Assembly: GCA_017412445.1 (NCBI GenBank)
Contig: JAFPYA010000071.1
Span: forward strand, 1-5,583
DNA: 5,583 nt
Origin: Clostridia bacterium
Lineage (GTDB): Bacteria > Bacillota > Clostridia > Christensenellales > Aristaeellaceae
Reading direction: 5' to 3'
Made by a program: the position numbers and the translations under genes. The first letter of the stretch is position 1. Each line of letters begins with the position of its first letter. This document shows, piece after piece, positions 1-5,583 of the stretch. Below the pieces are notes generated by a model. The model was not told the DNA's origin, searched no databases, and worked only from the letters and a program-made list of their open reading frames with translations.

Positions 1-336
1 GACACGCTTTCTTCCACCGAAGAGGCACTAGCAGCCACCAAGGATACGCTCGCTTCCACTGAGAAGGCACTTGCGGCCACCAAGGACACGCTTAGTTCCA
101 CCGAAGAGGAGCTTGTCGCCACCAAAGAGACACTTAGTTCCACCGAGGCCGAGCTTACGGCCGCCAAAGACACCATCACTTCCACTGCGGCGGAGCTTTC
201 GACCACAAAGGATACGCTCACTTCCACCGAAGCTGCGCTGAGCGAAACCGCCGACACGCTCTCACTCACTCAGGCGACCCTTGAGGATGCCCAGACTCAG
301 CTTGCCGACGCAAATCAGCAATTGGAGGAGCTGGTA
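1..336 (+). repeat. 42-bp in-frame tandem repeat, eight units, encoding a 14-residue coiled-coil module
   Basis: Units begin at 1, 43, 85, 127, 169, 211, 253 and 295, with no indel between them. The consensus unit is DTLSSTEEALAATK. Units 1-3 are very similar in DNA as well as protein; units 4-6 drift, and units 7-8 keep the Leu spacing but little else. This gradient suggests repeated duplication on the 5' side, with further copies probably lying upstream of the window. Each unit is exactly two heptads, so gain or loss of a unit preserves both reading frame and coiled-coil register. Confidence 0.93.
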
Positions 337-666
337 ATCAGCCCCGACAGCGACAATTACAAGGTTGAATACGTAGCCGGACGTCAGTTTGAGGGGCTGC
401 CTACGGACGTCACCCGCACGAGGGTAAAAATCGACTTCAGCAACTACGGCATGTACGTGAACAACGTGAAGCTTGAAATCCTGAACCCCGACAAGGAGGT
501 CATCTACTCCACCACCGTGCGTCCCGGCGAAATGCGCTACATAGTCAGCGTCTCCGAGCCCATAGTGCCCGGCGAATTCTACTGGATCCGCCGCACCTAC
601 TACGACGGCAGCAACAACGAAATCAGCACGCTGCTCATTCAGGTTGAAGCGTATCTGGGCATGTAA
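1..666 (+). CDS. Coiled-coil repeat protein with beta-rich C-terminal domain (5' partial)
   Basis: The reading frame is open from the first base of the window to a TAA at 664-666, so 221 residues of a longer protein are visible and the true start is upstream. A TTG at 322 could be read as a start but lies within the last repeat unit, so it is not used. Residues 1-112 are eight 14-residue units (two heptads each) with Leu at a and mostly Thr at d: an uninterrupted coiled coil without Pro or Gly. Residues from about 115 to 221 change character. They are rich in Val, Ile, Tyr and Asn, with alternating strand-like segments (VKIDFSNYG, VKLEILNPD, EVIYSTTVRPGE, PGEFYWIRRTYY, STLLIQVEAYLG), which suggests a beta-sandwich or Ig-like fold. 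No membrane segment or sorting motif is visible; an anchor or signal peptide could lie upstream. I do not recognise the family. A surface stalk with a terminal beta domain is an inference. A candidate terminator hairpin follows 48 bases after the stop. Confidence 0.85.
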   Translation, partial: DTLSSTEEALAATKDTLASTEKALAATKDTLSSTEEELVATKETLSSTEAELTAAKDTITSTAAELSTTKDTLTSTEAALSETADTLSLTQATLEDAQTQLADANQQLEELVISPDSDNYKVEYVAGRQFEGLPTDVTRTRVKIDFSNYGMYVNNVKLEILNPDKEVIYSTTVRPGEMRYIVSVSEPIVPGEFYWIRRTYYDGSNNEISTLLIQVEAYLGM

Positions 667-714
667 GACGCAAGACGCGAAGGATTCATAAATCTCACCG
701 CAAAGGTATAAATT

Positions 715-755
715 ACACCCCGTTTGTCAGGCAATAATGCCGGCAAATGGGGTGT
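715..755 (+). terminator. Long intergenic hairpin, likely terminator for the coiled-coil gene
   Basis: Bases 715-728 (ACACCCCGTTTGTC) pair with 742-755 (GGCAAATGGGGTGT) over 14 bp including two G-U wobbles. After a single bulged A at 729, the helix continues with GGCA (730-733) pairing with TGCC (738-741) around an ATAA loop. It lies 48 bases past the stop of the upstream gene. The run of T after the stem is short (TTTACT on plus, AATTTATA on minus), so termination may be weak or factor-assisted. The position suits a terminator, possibly bidirectional, because the genes on either side converge. The 3' arm also contains a possible ribosome binding site for the small ORF at 761. Confidence 0.55.
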
Positions 756-760
756 TTACT

Positions 761-856
761 ATGCTAAAGGAAGAAACAAAACAGGAGCGCGCCGAGTTGG
801 GCAGACGGGCATTAAGACAGTGCGATAGCCCGCCTGACGACATTGCATATCTTTGA
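761..856 (+). CDS. Possible small ORF of 31 codons, unknown function
   Basis: An ATG at 761 opens a 31-residue frame ending in TGA at 854-856. The peptide starts MLKEETKQERAELGRRALRQ, which is charged and helix-prone, and ends CDSPPDDIAYL. A GGGGTG at 749-754, six bases before the ATG, could pair with the anti-Shine-Dalgarno, but it lies in the 3' arm of the 715-755 hairpin, so it would be exposed only when that helix is open. I recognise no family. It could be a real small protein, the remnant of a longer gene, or chance. Composition and the ribosome binding site are the only support. Confidence 0.22.
   Translation: MLKEETKQERAELGRRALRQCDSPPDDIAYL
802..836. repeat. Imperfect inverted repeat inside the small ORF region
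   Basis: CAGACGGGC at 802-810 faces GCCCGCCTG at 828-836, pairing at eight of nine positions around a 17-base spacer. There is no T run on either side, so it is not a canonical intrinsic terminator. It overlaps the possible small ORF. Its role is unknown and it may be chance in GC-rich DNA. Confidence 0.3.
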
Positions 857-878
857 AAGCACGAGTGATAAGTGCTTT
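856..878 (-). terminator. Perfect 7-bp hairpin downstream of the GH35 gene, possible weak terminator
   Basis: AAAGCAC (856-862) and GTGCTTT (872-878) are exact inverted complements around a 9-base loop. On the minus strand the hairpin begins 22 bases after the GH35 stop codon, where a terminator would be expected. The stem is short and A/T-closed, and the following bases (CAAAGATATG on the minus strand) are not a U tract, so efficiency is doubtful. The larger 715-755 hairpin further along could be the true end of the GH35 transcript. Confidence 0.35.
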
Positions 879-900
879 GCCCTCATACGTGCCCGGCTTT

Positions 901-2970
901 TTACCACTCCTTGTAGAAGTCGTCCTTCATCTCGGAATACGCGAGGAAGCACGTTTTGCCGTATAAAAGCTGCGCAGGCACGCGCCATGGGATGCCGCAA
1001 TAGTATTCATCGGCGGCCAGAGCGCCGTTAGCGTAGATCTGGGCGGCGTCGCACTCGATGTCTATATCCACAAAGCCGTCGGGAGAGCTCACCTGAATGC
1101 GCTTCCAATGCACGCGCCTGTCGCCGCCGATACTGAGCTCCTCGGGGTATGCGGGCGCGAAGGGCGCGGCGCAGTCGCTCAGCGTGAGCCTTGGGGGAGA
1201 AAACGGTCTTAAGACCTCTTTTCTTTCAAACCTGCCGCCCGTCCATATCCCGTAAGCGAAATTGCCGTCCTCGACAGCGCGGATTTCGCCGTTCATTTCG
1301 TAGAGATTGCATTTCTCCCCGAGGTATATTTTCCCGTCGAGCCGCCTTAGAAATCCGGCCTCGTCAGGCTTCAGCGTGACCAGCGTTCTGCCGCGGAATT
1401 TTATGGGCTTATCCGCGCCCGCGACGGCGTTTATCTCGGTTTTGCCGAAGCGGTACACGGGGCGTATGCCGTTCAGGGCGCAAAAGAAATACGTATCGCC
1501 CGTAAAGCAGATCGGCTGAACCGTGGCGTAATCGAGGTTCAAATCGCCAAGCGCCATGTTGAAGGGCATGAAGCCGCACATTTCGCCCTTCACGTCGAAC
1601 GGGGGAAAGCGGATTTCGCCTTCCTCGTCCGCGTTCACTGTGATTTGCACGTCGCTGACGTCGTTCAGACTCATTAGCCTCTGGTAGTGGTTTATGAACA
1701 CGAAGCCGCTTTTTCCGTCCGTGCGCAGCGCATATCTGAGGCTGTCGGGGTCGTCCGCGCGAACTTGCTTTTCGGAGGGAACGTACTGCATGGGCGCAAG
1801 CCTGTCCCCGAAGTCCTGCGTAAACAGGTGGATAAGGTTGAGCAGCCCGTAGTGCTCCCGGGCTTCGCCGTACTGCCCCAGAGGCGCCTGATAGTCGTAA
1901 TTGAGTATGGGATAATCGTTTGGATAGCCCGTCTGGCGGCTTTCGTTGAGCGTGGTCAGTCTGCCCAGCTTGTGCTCGCCGCCGTGATACATGTAGTAGC
2001 CCGTCAGATTGTTGCCGTCGCCCAGCTTCACAAGGCTCATGGCATAGGCGTCCATGGGCCTGAATACGTAGCGGCGATGGTGGGTGGAGTGCAGGCCGCT
2101 GCCAAGCTCGCAGGTGGCGAAGGGGTAGCGCTCGTAGGGCAGCACCCAGCCGTCGGCGGGCGGCTGCTTTATCACGTCAAGACCTACGGCGGCGTCGTTG
2201 CGGTTGGGGTTGAACACGTAATGACTGCTCGGCGGCAGAGGTGAAATGCCCTTGGCCCACGGCGCGTCCGCGTAGCCGCCAAACACGGGTATCAGCTCGT
2301 CCACGGGAAGCTTCGCCCCATAAGCGCTGTTCCATCCCGTGGCGGTGTATATGGGCGCGTCGAAGCCTATTTCAAGCGCCATCCTTTTGAGCGCCAGCAG
2401 GTGCTCAGGAGCGTCTGTAAGCTCGTTGTCGAACTGTACGCCGATTATGGGGCCGCCGTCCTTGAAGAACAGCCCCTTCACCTGCCCGTATATGCTTTCG
2501 TACCAGCGGCGCGCATAGCGCATATAGGCTTCGTCGTTTGTGCGCAGGGGCAGTCCCTTTTCCACCAGCCAGTCGGGAAAGCCGCCGTTTCGGCACTCGC
2601 CGTGCGCCCATGGGCCTATGCGTATGAAAAGACTGAGGCCGGCTCTGGCGCACTCCTCTGTGAAGGTGCGTATGTCCCTGTCGCCCGTAAAATCGAACTC
2701 GCCCTCGGTTTCCTCGTGATATATCCAGAACAGATATGTGGACACGATGTCTATGCCGCCGGCCTTCATCTTGGCGAGCTCTGCCGGCCAGTTTTCTGCC
2801 CTGTCCCGCGAAAAATGATATTCGCCCATGCTCCAGATTACCGGCGCGCCGTTTTTTGTGAAATAAAGACTGTTTGCGCTTATTTCGTCGCCGTTCGGGC
2901 TTACGCTGCCCATCCTGAGGTGACCGCTCAATATATCGCGGGGCTCGTATTTTTTAAAACCGTACAGCAT
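901..2970 (-). CDS. Glycoside hydrolase family 35 protein, beta-galactosidase-like, cytoplasmic
   Basis: The protein has 689 residues. The N-terminal region matches the GH35 TIM barrel in order: GEYHFSR (49-55), KMKAGGIDIVSTYLFWIYHE (67-86), EFDFTGDRD (91-99), FIRIGPWAHGE (115-125) and GGFPDWL (129-135). The proposed acid/base is Glu183 in GGPIIGVQFDNE, where the family usually has ENE. The proposed nucleophile is Glu288 in ATCELGSG, followed by GYYMYHGG (324-331). A beta-domain segment with AQIYANGALAADEYY (643-657) resembles the small C-terminal domain of beta-galactosidases. GH35 enzymes hydrolyse terminal beta-galactosides, but the substrate cannot be read from sequence. There is no signal peptide, so it probably acts on imported oligosaccharides. 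The frame stays open upstream to 3183, but that extension runs antisense through the neighbouring gene and lacks family similarity. The ATG at 2970 places the family region correctly, with a weak AAAGAGAG about 7 bases before it. It is divergent from the ThuA-like gene and is probably co-regulated with it. Confidence 0.92.
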   Translation of the reverse strand: MLYGFKKYEPRDILSGHLRMGSVSPNGDEISANSLYFTKNGAPVIWSMGEYHFSRDRAENWPAELAKMKAGGIDIVSTYLFWIYHEETEGEFDFTGDRDIRTFTEECARAGLSLFIRIGPWAHGECRNGGFPDWLVEKGLPLRTNDEAYMRYARRWYESIYGQVKGLFFKDGGPIIGVQFDNELTDAPEHLLALKRMALEIGFDAPIYTATGWNSAYGAKLPVDELIPVFGGYADAPWAKGISPLPPSSHYVFNPNRNDAAVGLDVIKQPPADGWVLPYERYPFATCELGSGLHSTHHRRYVFRPMDAYAMSLVKLGDGNNLTGYYMYHGGEHKLGRLTTLNESRQTGYPNDYPILNYDYQAPLGQYGEAREHYGLLNLIHLFTQDFGDRLAPMQYVPSEKQVRADDPDSLRYALRTDGKSGFVFINHYQRLMSLNDVSDVQITVNADEEGEIRFPPFDVKGEMCGFMPFNMALGDLNLDYATVQPICFTGDTYFFCALNGIRPVYRFGKTEINAVAGADKPIKFRGRTLVTLKPDEAGFLRRLDGKIYLGEKCNLYEMNGEIRAVEDGNFAYGIWTGGRFERKEVLRPFSPPRLTLSDCAAPFAPAYPEELSIGGDRRVHWKRIQVSSPDGFVDIDIECDAAQIYANGALAADEYYCGIPWRVPAQLLYGKTCFLAYSEMKDDFYKEW

Positions 2971-2986
2971 TTGTTCGCTCTCTTTC

Positions 2987-3015
2987 TTGACACGCGGGCG
3001 TGTCTCAATTACAAT
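2987..3015 (+). promoter_or_regulatory. Sigma-A type promoter of the ThuA-like gene
   Basis: TTGACA at 2987-2992 is a perfect -35 box. TACAAT at 3010-3015 is a five-of-six -10 box, and the spacer is the optimal 17 bases. Transcription would start near 3022, leaving a leader of about 25 bases that contains the GGAGG site. No equally good promoter is visible for the leftward GH35 gene; only weak matches such as TTGATT and TATTGT occur on the minus strand, with poor spacing. Confidence 0.8.
2989..3004. promoter_or_regulatory. Candidate operator: perfect 7-2-7 inverted repeat between the divergent genes
   Basis: GACACGC, GG, GCGTGTC forms a perfect 16-base inverted repeat. It covers the last four bases of the -35 box and the first part of the spacer of the rightward promoter, so a dimeric protein bound here would block RNA polymerase. 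Its centre lies about 26 bases upstream of the GH35 start codon on the other strand, so it could control both genes. Alternatively it could fold as a hairpin in the GH35 leader close to that gene's weak ribosome binding site. No regulator gene is in the window, and I do not recognise the motif as belonging to a named family. Confidence 0.6.
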
Positions 3016-3033
3016 ATCGGCATAAATCAATCC

Positions 3034-3038
3034 GGAGG
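3034..3038 (+). promoter_or_regulatory. Strong ribosome binding site of the ThuA-like gene
   Basis: GGAGG ends eight bases before the ATG at 3047 and fixes that codon as the start. A nearer ATG at 3040 is in another frame and too close to the site. Confidence 0.85.
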
Positions 3039-3046
3039 TATGCGAC

Positions 3047-3706
3047 ATGATTAAACTGCTCGTGTTGGCCGACGACTGCTGGCATCCCGCCGAAACGCTT
3101 ATGCGCGCCTTTAAGGGACTTGACAATACGAAGTACCTTTTCGACTTCGTATGCGCGCCCAGAGACATACTTTCAAAGCGCATGATACGCGATTACGACG
3201 CCGTGATCCTCGCGCGGGGCAACACGTTTTCGTCGGCGCTCAGCAAAAACGTCTGGTTCGACCCCGACTGGTGCGAGGTCATGCCTGACGATTTTGGCGA
3301 CTACGTCGCCGAGGGGCACGGCTTCATCTCGCTGCACGCGGGCAACTGCTACAAGCTCGATGACTGCCCTGATATGGTGCGCCTGATAGGCAACGAGTTC
3401 AAATATCATCCCAAGCAGTGCGACGTCACCGTGACGGCGACAAAGGAGCACCCGATTACAAAGGGGGTGCAGCCCTTCACCGCGAGGGACGAGCACTACG
3501 TGATAGACGTTATTTCTGAAGACGCGGACGTGTTTTTGAAGAGCACCTCGGATTTTGCGCCCGAGCAGGCGGCGGGCTACACGCGCCTGATAGGCAAGGG
3601 CCGCCTGTGCGTGCTTACGCCCGGCCACACGCTCTCAGCCATGGGCAATAAGGAGTATCTCAGGCTGATTTCAAACGCCATAGACTGGTGCACGGCGAAG
3701 GCCTGA
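3047..3706 (+). CDS. ThuA-like domain protein (trehalose-utilisation family)
   Basis: The protein has 219 residues and is essentially one ThuA-like domain, a class I glutamine-amidotransferase-like alpha/beta fold. Family features in order: a first strand with a His-Pro turn (MIKLLVLADDCWHP, 1-14), DAVILARG (51-58), the glycine turn EGHGFISLHAG (89-99), KEHPITKGV (133-141), DEHY (148-151), and GKGRLCVLTPGH (183-194) leading into the C-terminal helix LISNAIDWC (207-215). The position of the amidotransferase nucleophile elbow is occupied by the SLHAG turn, so ordinary glutaminase chemistry is not expected. ThuA proteins are linked genetically to trehalose and related sugar catabolism, but the biochemical reaction of most members is unsettled. 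No signal peptide is present, so it is cytoplasmic. It is transcribed divergently from the GH35 gene across 76 bases, which suggests a shared role in disaccharide or glycoside use. Its end faces the COG2509 gene, with only 38 bases between the stops. Confidence 0.88.
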   Translation: MIKLLVLADDCWHPAETLMRAFKGLDNTKYLFDFVCAPRDILSKRMIRDYDAVILARGNTFSSALSKNVWFDPDWCEVMPDDFGDYVAEGHGFISLHAGNCYKLDDCPDMVRLIGNEFKYHPKQCDVTVTATKEHPITKGVQPFTARDEHYVIDVISEDADVFLKSTSDFAPEQAAGYTRLIGKGRLCVLTPGHTLSAMGNKEYLRLISNAIDWCTAKA

Positions 3707-3744
3707 GCCTCCGAAAAACGCCGCAACAGGGCAGAGCTGAGCGC

Positions 3745-5316
3745 TTAAACGACCTCAAACGCCTCGCCCACCCTTATGCCGTCCACGGCCGCCGAGGAGA
3801 TGCCGCCCGCGTAACCCGCGCCCTCGCCGCAGGGATACAGTCCCCTGAGGGCACTTTGCAGGCTTGCGCCGTCGCGCAGTATCCTGACCGGGGAGCTTGA
3901 GCGCGTCTCTACGCCCGTAAGCACCGCGTCCTTTGCGGCAAAGCCCTTTATGCGCCTGTCGAACTGCATAAGGGCGTATTTCATGTCGCTTATCGCAAAG
4001 GCGGGCAGACACCCGTCAAGCCTTGTCCAGCTGACGCCGGGCAGGTAGCTTGGGGAGACGCTGCCCGCGCCGCTGCTTTTCACGCCCTGCAGAAAGTCGC
4101 CCACAAGCTGCGACGGCGCGCGGTAGCCGCCGCCCGCCAGCTCGTAGGCCGCCTGCTCCCACGTCCTTTGAAAGCGCACGCCCGCAAGCACGCCGCCGTC
4201 TTCGGGAAAGTCGTCCACTCTCACGTCCACAAGCACCGCGCTGTTGCAGTTGGGCTTGTCGCGCAAAAACGTGCTCATGCCGTTTGTGACTACGCCGCCC
4301 TCCTCGCTCGCGGAAGCTATCACCTGTCCGCCGGGGCACATGCAAAACGTGTATACGCCGCGCCTAGAGGGAGCCTTTACGTTCAATTTGTAGTCCGCCC
4401 GTCCCAGCGCGGGGTGGGAGGCGAATGCGCCGTACTGGGCTCTGTCAAACCATTTCTGGCTGTGCTCTATGCGCGCACCTATCGAGAAGGGCTTGCGCTC
4501 CATAGGCACGCCGCTTTTGTCGAGCATCTCAAACGTGTCGCGCGCGCTGTGACCCACGGCGAGTATCACGCCTGAGGTCTCTATGTCGCCCTTGTCGGTT
4601 TTTACGCCAACTATGCGATTTGCGTCTGTTATAAGGCCGGTGAGCTGCGTCTCAAAGCGCACCTCGCCGCTCAGGCGGATTATTTCGTTTCGTATGTTTT
4701 TTACTGCCGTCACGAGCCGGTCCGTGCCCACGTGAGGCTTCGCTTCGTACAATATCTCCTCCGGTGCGCCGAAGCGGGCGAAGGTCTCAAGCACGTACCT
4801 TAGCCGCGGGTCCTTTGTGCCGGTGTTCAGCTTGCCGTCCGAAAACGCGCCCGCGCCGCCCTCGCCGAACAGCACGTTGCTTGAGGGATCGAGCCTGCCT
4901 GTATCGAAGAACAGATGCACGTCCCGCGTCCTTTCGTCTACGGACTTGCCGCGCTCAAGCACTATGGGCTTAAGCCCGCGCATGGCGAGGGTCAGCGCCG
5001 CAAACAGCCCGGCGGGGCCGAGCCCCACGACGACGGGCCTCCAGCGCGGCGGCACGGGCGAAACGGGCTCTGTCCATGCTTGCGCCTTTTCGGTATAGAC
5101 TGCGTTTTTGGGCAGGCGCGCGGGCGGCTTAACCGTCTGCGCGTCCATAGTGACTATTATGCGCACGTCGCTTTTGTCCCGTGCATCCACGCTCTTTTTT
5201 ACGAGCCTGACTTCTTTTATCTGCTCCGGCTTCAGCTTAAGCTCCCGCGCCGCGGCGATTTCAAGGGGCATAATCGCCTGATCCGGCGTCAGGCTTACGG
5301 ATTGTATCCTTATCAC
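3745..5316 (-). CDS. COG2509-type FAD-dependent dehydrogenase
   Basis: The protein has 523 residues. An N-terminal region of about 90 residues (IRIQSVSLTPDQ onward, with KEVRLVKKSVDAR at 34-46) precedes the Rossmann motif VVVGLGPAGLFAA (95-107), and Glu121-Arg122 sits at the end of the second strand, where FAD ribose is bound. Family-typical segments follow: FGEGGAGAFSDGKL (150-163), AVGHSARDTFEML (253-265), TFCMCPGGQVI (323-333), TGVETRSSSPVRI (467-479) and GLYPCGEGAGYAGGISSAAV (492-511). This is the usual full-length architecture. The substrate is unknown, so an NAD(P)-linked redox role is only a family-level inference. The start is taken as GTG at 5316: the conserved IRI segment begins immediately after it, and it overlaps the stop of the upstream gene in GTGA. 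A longer frame to 5367 would run into that gene's conserved C-terminus in another frame. No separate promoter is visible, so it is probably co-transcribed with the gene at 5313-5583. Confidence 0.9.
   Translation of the reverse strand: MIRIQSVSLTPDQAIMPLEIAAARELKLKPEQIKEVRLVKKSVDARDKSDVRIIVTMDAQTVKPPARLPKNAVYTEKAQAWTEPVSPVPPRWRPVVVGLGPAGLFAALTLAMRGLKPIVLERGKSVDERTRDVHLFFDTGRLDPSSNVLFGEGGAGAFSDGKLNTGTKDPRLRYVLETFARFGAPEEILYEAKPHVGTDRLVTAVKNIRNEIIRLSGEVRFETQLTGLITDANRIVGVKTDKGDIETSGVILAVGHSARDTFEMLDKSGVPMERKPFSIGARIEHSQKWFDRAQYGAFASHPALGRADYKLNVKAPSRRGVYTFCMCPGGQVIASASEEGGVVTNGMSTFLRDKPNCNSAVLVDVRVDDFPEDGGVLAGVRFQRTWEQAAYELAGGGYRAPSQLVGDFLQGVKSSGAGSVSPSYLPGVSWTRLDGCLPAFAISDMKYALMQFDRRIKGFAAKDAVLTGVETRSSSPVRILRDGASLQSALRGLYPCGEGAGYAGGISSAAVDGIRVGEAFEVV
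5313..5316 (-). promoter_or_regulatory. GTGA stop/start overlap, translational coupling
   Basis: On the minus strand the TGA stop of the upstream flavoprotein (5315-5313) shares bases with the GTG start of the COG2509 gene (5316-5314). The nearest purine-rich stretch (AGAAAGG) ends about 15 bases before the GTG, too far for a strong independent ribosome site. Re-initiation by ribosomes ending the upstream gene is therefore likely. Confidence 0.75.
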
Positions 5317-5583
5317 AGGCTTTCGGCCGCCTTTCTGCCTGCAAGCATGCCGCTTGCCCAGGCCCATTCAAGATTGTAGCCTCCGCAGGGACCGGTTACG
5401 TCGAGCATCTCGCCCGCCGCGTACAAGCCCGGCACAATGCGGCTTTCGAGGCTTTCGGCGCAAAATTCGCCTGTGCGCGCGCCGCCAAGCATCACCTGCG
5501 CCTCGCTGTAGCCGCCCGTCCCCGTGACCGGCAGCTGCCAGCTTGTCAGAAGCGCGTTAAGCTTCAGTGCTTCGGCCTGCGAC
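5313..5583 (-). CDS. HI0933/BaiN-family (COG2081) FAD oxidoreductase, C-terminal part
   Basis: The last 89 codons of a gene that enters from the right edge are present; the reading frame is open to 5582. The visible part carries the C-terminal signature of the family: GTGGYSEAQVMLGGART, then VPGLYAAGEMLDVTGPCGGY and NLEWAWASGMLAGRKAAE. Here the GE-LDV-G--GGYN--WAW--G pattern contacts FAD in the related structures. Full-length members are about 400 residues, so roughly the last fifth is seen and the N-terminal Rossmann motif lies outside the window. The family is annotated variously as BaiN, YhiN/RdsA-like or 'aminoacetone oxidase family'; the physiological substrate is not settled, and a bile-acid role should not be assumed from family membership. 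It is the first visible gene of a two-gene operon with the COG2509 dehydrogenase. Confidence 0.88.
   Translation of the reverse strand, partial: SQAEALKLNALLTSWQLPVTGTGGYSEAQVMLGGARTGEFCAESLESRIVPGLYAAGEMLDVTGPCGGYNLEWAWASGMLAGRKAAESL

Noticed and set aside
1..252. Threonine-rich helix as an ice-binding (antifreeze) repeat.
   Set aside because: The 14-residue, two-heptad period with Leu at every a position fits a coiled coil. The known Thr-spaced antifreeze helix uses an 11-residue period.
1..336. CRISPR-like or non-coding satellite reading of the 42-bp repeats.
   Set aside because: The units abut without spacers, keep one reading frame and encode exact heptads, so they are protein-coding repeats.
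2401..3054. A 217-residue plus-strand open frame opposite the GH35 gene.
   Set aside because: It is antisense to the conserved catalytic region, with biased Ala/Val/His composition typical of a shadow frame. The same applies to plus-strand frames at 1687-2244, 4168-4575 and 4915-5379 and to the minus-strand frame at 3173-3628.
2971..3183. N-terminal extension of the GH35 frame by 71 residues to an upstream start.
   Set aside because: It runs antisense through the first 137 bases of the ThuA-like gene, across that gene's promoter, and has no GH35 similarity. The ATG at 2970 gives the expected N-terminus.
3707..3744. Terminator between the convergent ThuA-like and COG2509 genes.
   Set aside because: There is a run of A at 3714-3718 (T on the minus strand), but no stem longer than about three base pairs precedes it on either strand.
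5317..5367. 17-residue upstream extension of the COG2509 protein.
   Set aside because: It overlaps the conserved C-terminus of the neighbouring flavoprotein in another frame, and the family start matches the GTG at 5316.
5313..5583. Assignment of the partial flavoprotein to bile-acid 7-dehydroxylation (baiN).
   Set aside because: The family is widespread in bacteria without that pathway, and no bai gene is in the window.

Overview
The window looks like a chromosomal piece of a GC-rich anaerobic Firmicute (Clostridia, probably gut-associated). This is inferred from a strong GGAGG ribosome binding site, a textbook sigma-A type promoter, and two neighbouring FAD oxidoreductases of the HI0933/BaiN (COG2081) and COG2509 families, a pairing I associate with Firmicutes. 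No rRNA, tRNA, CRISPR array, insertion sequence or phage gene is visible.

Layout. (1) Bases 1-666, plus strand: the 3' part of a gene whose start lies outside the window. It encodes a 42-bp tandem-repeat coiled coil with an almost pure Leu/Thr core, followed by a beta-rich C-terminal domain of unknown function. (2) Bases 667-900: a 234-bp intergenic stretch with a long hairpin, a possible 31-codon small ORF whose Shine-Dalgarno sequence lies inside that hairpin, and two smaller inverted repeats. (3) Bases 901-2970, minus strand: a cytoplasmic GH35-family glycoside hydrolase (beta-galactosidase-like). (4) Bases 2971-3046: a compact divergent control region with a TTGACA-N17-TACAAT promoter for the rightward gene and a perfect 7-2-7 inverted repeat over its -35 box. 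(5) Bases 3047-3706, plus strand: a ThuA-like protein. (6) Bases 3745-5316, minus strand: a COG2509 FAD-dependent dehydrogenase, convergent with thuA. (7) Bases 5313-5583, minus strand: the C-terminal end of a COG2081 flavoprotein, overlapping the COG2509 gene by 4 bp (GTGA).

How the parts relate. The GH35 and ThuA-like genes share a 76-bp divergent promoter region and are plausibly one co-regulated sugar-utilisation unit, with the palindrome as candidate operator. No transporter or regulator is in the window. The two flavoproteins form a translationally coupled operon that appears unrelated to sugar use. The coiled-coil gene stands alone at the left edge. I see no defence system or other clearly novel multi-gene system. 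The most unusual items are the Thr-core coiled-coil repeat, the hairpin/small-ORF arrangement and the divergent palindrome.
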